Shown here piece by piece: positions 7,188-12,077 of a DNA stretch of 12,077 nt; positions within the stretch are counted from its first letter, which is position 1, and every line of letters starts with the position of its first letter. This stretch comes from Discostella pseudostelligera (taxonomy: Eukaryota > Bacillariophyta > Thalassiosirophyceae > Thalassiosirales > Thalassiosiraceae). The notes under the pieces are model-generated. The model was given only the letters and a program-made list of their open reading frames with translations, searched no databases and had not been told where the DNA came from. The position numbers and the translations under genes were made by a program. The DNA lies in contig JALLBK010001008.1 in assembly GCA_036940085.1 (NCBI GenBank), forward strand, positions 1 to 12,077. Reading direction: 5' to 3'.

Positions 7188-8167
7188 TCAATGAGCCATT
7201 TGATACAATATTTGGGCTGCTTCTTGGTCCATCAGAGATAGACCGTCGTTGGATTCCGCTACCGCTACGTGCTGTCGGCGACTCGTCGTAGAGACCGGTT
7301 CGTTCTTGACCACTACTTTTGTCTCGCCTATTTGCAGGCTAGGGGATTCCAACAGTTCCAAGTAGTACTCGGCGAATGCATCATCTCCAGCCGCAACACG
7401 CTTCATGACCATTTGAGCATGCGTTTTCACTTGAATTGTAGACCTCGTGGGTATCAATGTTGCTATTTCCTTCCACTTGCCCCTTCCGCTGTGTCGAGAG
7501 GAGAGTTACGATGACCCGGACGACGATGAACGCAAGATGAGACAAGTCTCTGACTAAATGGAATCATTCGGTAATGGCAGGAGGCAAAGGATAATATCAC
7601 TTACAATCGTTGTAGACCCACGAGGAATGTACGACGTTCCGAATCCGTCCATCGACCCGCTCCCCTCGATAAATACTTGGACTTCGTTCGACGCTTCACG
7701 GCGTTACTTGGATCGACGAGGACGGAGTCGCAGTCGTTAATAGAATGGTCGAGTTCATCCATAGCTTTTCTTGGCTCCACAATGCGCTGCGACCGACCAA
7801 TCAACGCGAATAATATATCCGTGTTCCCTGCACTACCATTGCGGTGGCATGATGATGTGAGGAAAGATTTTGCGGCATGAAACGCACTGTGTGCTGCCAC
7901 GGTGATGGCTAAAACCCGCCCGCCCGGCCAACCATTGGTTGAATTGGATCCAAAATACCGCTGTGGAAGTGATATTGATTCCAACGTCTTTGTGTCTACA
8001 TTCAAAGAAAGAATCTCTTGCACTCGCCAAAGGCCAAAGGATTCGTAGGCGAGCGAGCCGGAGTACCTGACGTACGTCAGTGGTCGGTCTACGTCGACGG
8101 ACAGACTGAGGCTCGACGGACGACGGACAGCACCTACTGCGAGACACTGTATCGAGTCAACATTCAT
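7188..8167 (-). CDS. Single-repeat SHAQKYF-class MYB transcription factor (up to 287 aa, one intron)
   Basis: Exon 1 runs from 8167 (or less) to 7605, the intron is 7604-7489 (116 nt, gtaagt...acacag, phase 2) and exon 2 is 7488-7188. Splicing creates F188 and restores one MYB repeat at about 171-217: GRWTDSERRTFL, then FGRGKWKEIATLIPTRST, then QVKTHAQMVMKR. W173 and W193 are the conserved tryptophans, and THAQMVM stands where plant family members have SHAQKYF. These proteins bind DNA in the nucleus; the family includes circadian and light regulators in plants. A basic KRRTKSKY segment precedes the domain. The start is uncertain: the frame is open upstream to 8264 and has Met at 8167, but Met at 7762 gives a compact 152-residue protein, has a TATATTA-like element about 50 bases before it, and leaves the unlikely-looking 135-residue N-terminal segment out. 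I give the longest version. Confidence 0.78.
8067..8080. promoter_or_regulatory. 14-bp perfect palindrome CTGACGTACGTCAG
   Basis: The palindrome contains two TGACGT half-sites facing each other, typical of bZIP targets. It lies inside the MYB frame if translation starts at 8167, but about 305-320 bases upstream of the start if translation begins at 7762. Its presence modestly favours the shorter gene model. Binding is inferred. Confidence 0.35.
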
Positions 8168-8599
8168 GGGAGTACAATAGTAGGAGCATCTTATGCAAGC
8201 AGTACTATTACTCCTATTCCTAGAGTATGGTAACGAAGTATTAGTAACAGCTTGTTCGCGAGCTCATCACAACTACTTCTTCTTTCATTCAGCACCTCTC
8301 CAAACTTTGGTCGGGTTAAATTATTGCTTGATGGTTGGATAGGGAGATCATTATTCACTGTGATCACACCCACACAACATCACACATCGAGGAATTTTCT
8401 TCCGTATTAATCGTTCAACGCCCCCTCCAATACCCTCTTTGTCGAAACGCACCAACTCCGGGTGGATGTACCGTACCTCTCACTATTACTTCACCTCCAA
8501 ATTACCTAAAAACTCCCATCGCTGCCTATTTTCCTCCATATATGTCTCAACATCTCTGGGTCCCTAATAGAAGTCACAATTTTTCTTTCTGACCACCAA
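8168..8599. other. Spacer between the TPR gene and the MYB gene
   Basis: A 432-base gap between two minus-strand genes. It should hold the 3' untranslated region of the TPR gene and at least part of the MYB promoter. Open frames of 60-85 codons on both strands have no motif. An upstream ATG on the minus strand at about 8188 would encode only ten codons ahead of the MYB frame. No RNA gene or repeat is evident. Confidence 0.5.
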
Positions 8600-9608
8600 T
8601 CATTTCCCAAACACATCAAACGGATTACGAAATCTCTTCTTTGGATCCACCTTCTCCATCAACCTCTCAAACTCGACAACACCATCCAAATTCCTCAAAT
8701 CTGGATCAGCACGTACAGTCGCATAATTGTCAAACCCATATTCAAATGCCTTTTGTAAGTTAAGTATAGCCTCTCCCAAATTATTAAGGGTGGCGTGGGC
8801 ACATGCCATATTGTAATGAGCCGCTTGATATTCGAATTCATCGAGTGTTTGGACTAATCGGCCTTCGGAACCACCGGTCGAGCCACCGACGGGGGAGGGA
8901 CCGGAGATGTTGGAGGTGCGGAGAATGTCGGTGCGTGAACCGGGGAGGGTCATTGCTTTTTGAAAGGCTTTGTGAGTTGTTGTTTGTTTGATTGTTTTGT
9001 AGGTGGGTTGTTTGGACATTGAGACAGGTTGTTTGGNGAGCAGAAGCAGAGTGCATGCGATTGTGAAAGCATTGGATTCATGTGTCATTTGAATAGATTA
9101 GCATAGACTGTGCGCAGTCACGAAGAATTTTTCACTCGCACTCTCTCTCACCTTTCAATGCCTCCTCGTGCATTCCATCCTGCATGTATCGCAACCCTAT
9201 TATTTCTCCCTCTCGAAATGTTTTTGGTACGATGTTGTTACTGGATGAAGATGACGATGCTGCATCTTGTGATGAACCCGACGACGATGACGGTGATGAG
9301 GACGATGCAAGAACTAATAGAGATGATCTATCCCATCTCCTTTGTCGGTGGCATTTCTCAAAAAGATGATGATCATGCTGTAGTAATACTGATGATGCAG
9401 ATGACGATGCCGGTGGGATATGATAGCCACGTGATGTGCTCGAAGTGTGCGACAACAAGGACACTCTATTTGTTGCTGTTATTGGATGAGTGAATGCATT
9501 CGCGCCTGCAATAAGGATGAATAGGGTGATGATTGTTGGGAGGAGGAGGAGGCGGTGGGTGGGAGACAACATCGGCGTTGGCATCGGCATGGGCGGCGGC
9601 GGCGGCAT
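8600..9608 (-). CDS. Plastid-targeted TPR protein, LPA1/REP27-like (274 aa, one intron)
   Basis: Exon 1 is 9608-9152, the intron 9151-8968 (184 nt, gtgaga...cacaaag, phase 1, includes the ambiguous base at 9037), exon 2 8967-8600. The spliced codon makes A153 and joins the two halves of a TPR: GLRYMQDGMHEEALK|AFQKAM (about 132-165). A second TPR follows at about 199-232, with AAHYNMACAHATL and EAILNLQKAFEYGF, then NYATVRADPDL and a final FERLMEKVD and FDVFGK. This AxYNxAC / GF..Y..(I/V)R.DPDL pattern is what I remember from the LPA1/REP27 chloroplast TPR proteins that help assemble or repair photosystem II; the match is from memory. Unlike them, no membrane helix is seen at the C-terminus. 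The N-terminus has a signal peptide (LLLLPTIITLFILIAG) ending ANA|F at 38/39, then a Ser-rich transit-like segment, so import into the plastid is expected. Four Mets in the first 13 codons leave the exact start open. Confidence 0.88.
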
Positions 9609-9946
9609 TAATGCTCATGGTCATGGTCAGCGGTTTTTGGTTTTTGTGTTGAAGAGTTGTTGGGAGGCGGACAAACGCACATGATGTCGTCTGTCTGTGT
9701 GTCAGCACGGCGGCAACCCTACGCGTGGAATCTCAAACGGACACAAAATTTGTAATGGTGTGTCCAAAAGTGTCCACTTTTGGGGGGGGGGGCAAGTTGA
9801 AGCACACAAAACCAACCCACAAAACGCATCCAACTAACACCCCGCACCCAACAACAACGACGACGACGATGATCGACGACGGCACAGTCAATCCCAATAA
9901 TTGAGTGCATCGGCGGTTCTACTACTAATAGAGACAACAAAAAGCG
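9609..9946. promoter_or_regulatory. Shared divergent promoter region of the TPR and FtsZ genes
   Basis: The 338 bases between two divergent start codons must hold both promoters. Visible structure: an inverted repeat CCAAAAGTG / CACTTTTGG with a 2-base spacer at 9764-9783, overlapping the start of an 11-base G run (9782-9792), and a run of acgacgacgacg-type repeats near 9855-9870. No CCCGCC or CACGTG box of the type found in the other promoters is present here. No TATA box was recognised. Confidence 0.55.
9764..9783. repeat. 9-bp inverted repeat next to a G11 tract
   Basis: CCAAAAGTG (9764-9772), spacer TC, CACTTTTGG (9775-9783); the last two Gs begin the G11 run at 9782-9792. It is close to the middle of the divergent promoter, roughly 160 bases from each start codon. 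It could be a dimeric factor site or chance. Confidence 0.45.
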
Positions 9947-11584
9947 ATGAGGACTCCACTGGCCATTCTATCCATCGCTACCATTGGTGCTGTTACCAGC
10001 TTTCAATTGCCGCCACCGCTGCCATCTGCCACCATTACTACTCGTACTACCACCCGTACGTCCTCCCTCCGCCGGGCAATCCAATCACTTCAAGATGACA
10101 ATGGCGACATTCATAGCGACGCAACTTCTATTAATCTATCCGATGAGTGCCCCAAATCACTAGGACCCAAACGTACGTTTTTGGGTATGCGTCGTGAAAG
10201 TGGAATTATGCGACGCATGATGATGGAACAACAGCAACTTATGGGCACAGACAGCCTTTGCAGTAGTGCCAGTAGCAGTACCAGTGGCAGACGACAGGGA
10301 CTAGCGACATCATCACTATCGACTAATAAATCATCAACAGCGCTCTCGAGCAGTGCCACGGCATTAATGCCCGATGGTGGATTGAGTCCATGTGTGATTA
10401 AAGTGTTGGGTGTGGGAGGAGGGGGGAGCAATGCGGTAAGTGTGTCTACACCTTCTTGTTTTTGATTCTCAATATGCTTTATTTGTCTTTCTCTATTTGG
10501 TTATTTCGGGGGCAGTGTGTTGCTGTTTGTCTGTTATCTCTCATTTTTGATTCATCACACCGCAATACCTTTCATCAATATTCCCACCCATAACTCACAT
10601 CTCACATCATTTGTGTGTTGTTCACACTCAATAACCTGATAGGTGGATCGAATGCTCGACACACGCATAGGTGGCGTAGAATTCTGGGCCATCAACACCG
10701 ACGCCCAAGCCCTCGGCCGGTCCAAAGCCAAGGGCGCCTCCATCCTCAACATTGGCTCCTCCGTCACCCGTGGTCTCGGTGCCGGCGGGGATCCCGAAAT
10801 GGGTCGGTTGGCTGCCGAGGAATCACGTGAAGAAATCAATGCCATGGTTAGTGGTGCCGACCTATGTTTTATTACTAGTGGTATGGGTGGAGGGACTGGG
10901 AGTGGTGCTGCCCCGGTTGTGGCTGAGATTAGTAAAGAGAGTGGTGCGTTGACGGTGGCAATTGTAACGAAGCCATTTGCATTCGAGGGACGACGACGTA
11001 TGCGACAGGCTACCGATGCCATTGATCGATTGCGTGAGAATGTCGACACTGTGATTATTGTCTCGAATAATAAGTTGTTGGATATTATTCCGGAGAATAC
11101 ACCATTGGAGGCGGCATTTCGTGTGGCCGATGATATTCTGAGACAGGGTGTGGTGGGTATATCGGAGATTATTGTCCGACCTGGATTGATTAATGTGGAT
11201 TTTGCCGATGTGCGAAGTGTCATGCAGGATGCCGGAACGGCGTTGATGGGGATTGGAACTGGATCGGGAAAGACATCGGCTGAGGATGCGGCTGTGGCAG
11301 CAATATCAAGTCCATTGTTGGATGCTCCCGTCGATGAGGCCACGGGGGTAGTGTTCAATATTATTGGTGGGGAGAGCCTATCGTTGCAAGAGGTGGATAG
11401 GGCTGCCAAGGTGATATACAATAATGTACACGAGGATGCCAATGTGATCTTTGGTGCGTTGGTCGATGATGAGATAACGGATGGAACTGTCTCAATAACA
11501 GTGTTGGCTACGGGATTTTATGAGGAGGATGGGAAGATTGTAAAAGGTGGCGGCGGAGGAGGTGTTCCGGATTTTCTAAGGTAG
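9947..11584 (+). CDS. ftsZ: Plastid division protein FtsZ, cyanobacterial type (476 aa, one intron)
   Basis: A GTPase that polymerises into the stromal Z ring for plastid division. Exon 1 is 9947-10435, the intron 10436-10642 (207 nt, gtaagt...gatag, phase 0, inside the N-terminal glycine motif GGGGSNA|VDRM), exon 2 10643-11584. Residues 1-22 form a signal peptide ending VTS|F, then about 130 Ser/Thr-rich residues longer than a simple transit peptide. The FtsZ core begins near 150 (IKVLGVGGGGSNA); the tubulin signature GGGTGSG is at 245-251, the guanine-contacting EFWAINTDAQ near 176-185, and the catalytic T7 loop NVDFAD at 347-352. The core closely follows cyanobacterial FtsZ rather than the alpha-proteobacterial mitochondrial type. 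The protein ends K-G6-VPDFLR: this keeps the conserved C-terminal peptide (D-I-P-x-F-L-R in bacteria, FtsZ2 in plants), but on a linker of only about ten residues. The start is the first Met of the signal peptide. Confidence 0.96.
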
Positions 11585-12077
11585 GATGCTAGGACTAAGC
11601 TTTGAGAGTGTGAGAGTGCGGAAGGTGTTCTTGGGTGTGTGGCTGTCAGTTGAAAATGCAAACCGGTAATTGTTCTCGAGGAAGCAGAGGTAACATTGAT
11701 GAATGCATTGAGAACCTGATTTTGGGGCGGCATCTCTTCGCCGGTGTTGGTAGCGGGCTTGTTTGAATGATTGTGAGAATGAGGTGGGACTACGATAGTC
11801 TATGCTTGAGATATTTGCATGGGACTTAACCTTCGTTGTATTTGAATAAAATGGATGGTCGATTGGGTGTGGAGTGTGCATCGTCAAACAAAAGAATTGA
11901 ATAAATTAACAACTCTATATATTATTGCTGCAGATGCGCAGTCTTCGGGTTGCACGCTGAATCCAGATTACCACAATATCTCGAGTTCAACTCGAAGCTA
12001 CTTGAAGGCATCAACCTGCATCAATTTTGTGTATATGTATGATCGTCCCCAATGAAATGCATGCAAAATGAATAAAC
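11585..12077. other. 3' flank of FtsZ, no further gene recognised
   Basis: The last 493 bases show no supported gene. AATAAA hexamers are at 11845-11850, 11900-11905 and 12071-12076; the first is 261 bases after the FtsZ stop. A 7-bp inverted repeat TCGAGTT-C-AACTCGA is at 11981-11995. A 66-codon open frame at 11855-12055 has no motif and overlaps two of the AATAAA sites' neighbourhood, so it is likely chance. Confidence 0.5.
11845..11850 (+). terminator. Candidate polyadenylation signal for FtsZ
   Basis: An exact AATAAA in an otherwise gene-free 3' flank. Diatom polyadenylation does not strictly depend on this hexamer, so this is a weak call. Confidence 0.3.

Noticed and set aside
8968..9088. 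Minus-strand continuation of the TPR exon upstream from 8967 (frame starting at 9088)
   Set aside because: The residues between 9088 and 8968 are non-TPR, include the ambiguous base at 9037, and are removed by a consensus intron that reconstitutes a clean TPR.
10555..11442. Minus-strand 295-codon frame
   Set aside because: It is antisense to the FtsZ second exon, which carries complete FtsZ motifs; the frame is a shadow of biased codon use.
11981..11997. tRNA T-arm-like GTTCAACTC
   Set aside because: Tested as a T-arm, the 5-bp stem fails at the second pair and no acceptor or anticodon arm was found; it is just a short inverted repeat.
1..12077. Bacterial operon, phage, defence system, CRISPR or transposon
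   Set aside because: All seven genes are nuclear eukaryotic types, six of them with spliceosomal introns; no direct-repeat array with spacers, no terminal inverted repeats and no transposase or integrase motif were seen.

Overview
The window is eukaryotic nuclear DNA, most likely from a diatom or a close stramenopile relative. The reasons are: genes with short GT-AG spliceosomal introns, wide intergenic spacers, and three proteins that begin with a signal peptide ending in an ASAF-like motif (ASA|F, ANA|F, VTS|F), which is the bipartite plastid presequence of algae with a red-algal secondary plastid. Nothing bacterial, phage-like, CRISPR-like or transposon-like was recognised. One ambiguous base (position 9037) suggests a draft assembly.

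Layout, left to right. (1) 219-1189, plus: a coiled-coil protein with a long leucine-zipper heptad register but no basic region, one intron. (2) 2042-3171, plus: histone H3-H4 chaperone ASF1, one intron, with E-box/G-box and E2F-like sites in its upstream spacer. (3) 3811-4407, minus: an unrecognised 198-residue charged, helical protein with a two-copy E2F-like repeat upstream. (4) 5042-6464, minus: UDP-glucose 4-epimerase with a plastid presequence, one intron; upstream are a TGACGTCA element and a four-copy tandem array, each copy holding an E2F-like box and a CACGTG box. (5) 7188-8167, minus: a single-repeat SHAQKYF-class MYB transcription factor whose domain is restored by removing a 116-nt intron; its start is uncertain. 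(6) 8600-9608, minus: a plastid-targeted TPR protein resembling the LPA1/REP27 photosystem II assembly family, one intron. (7) 9947-11584, plus: plastid-targeted FtsZ of cyanobacterial type, one intron. Genes 6 and 7 are divergent and share a 338-bp spacer.

Functionally this is a mixed nuclear neighbourhood, not an operon-like system. Themes are plastid biology (FtsZ division ring, TPR assembly factor, plastid UDP-galactose supply) and chromatin/cell cycle (ASF1). The most notable non-coding signal is the repeated use of CCCGCC/GGCGCC E2F-like elements, often paired with CACGTG, in front of three of the genes. Splice sites were chosen by GT-AG consensus, frame and match to remembered family motifs; no transcript data were available.
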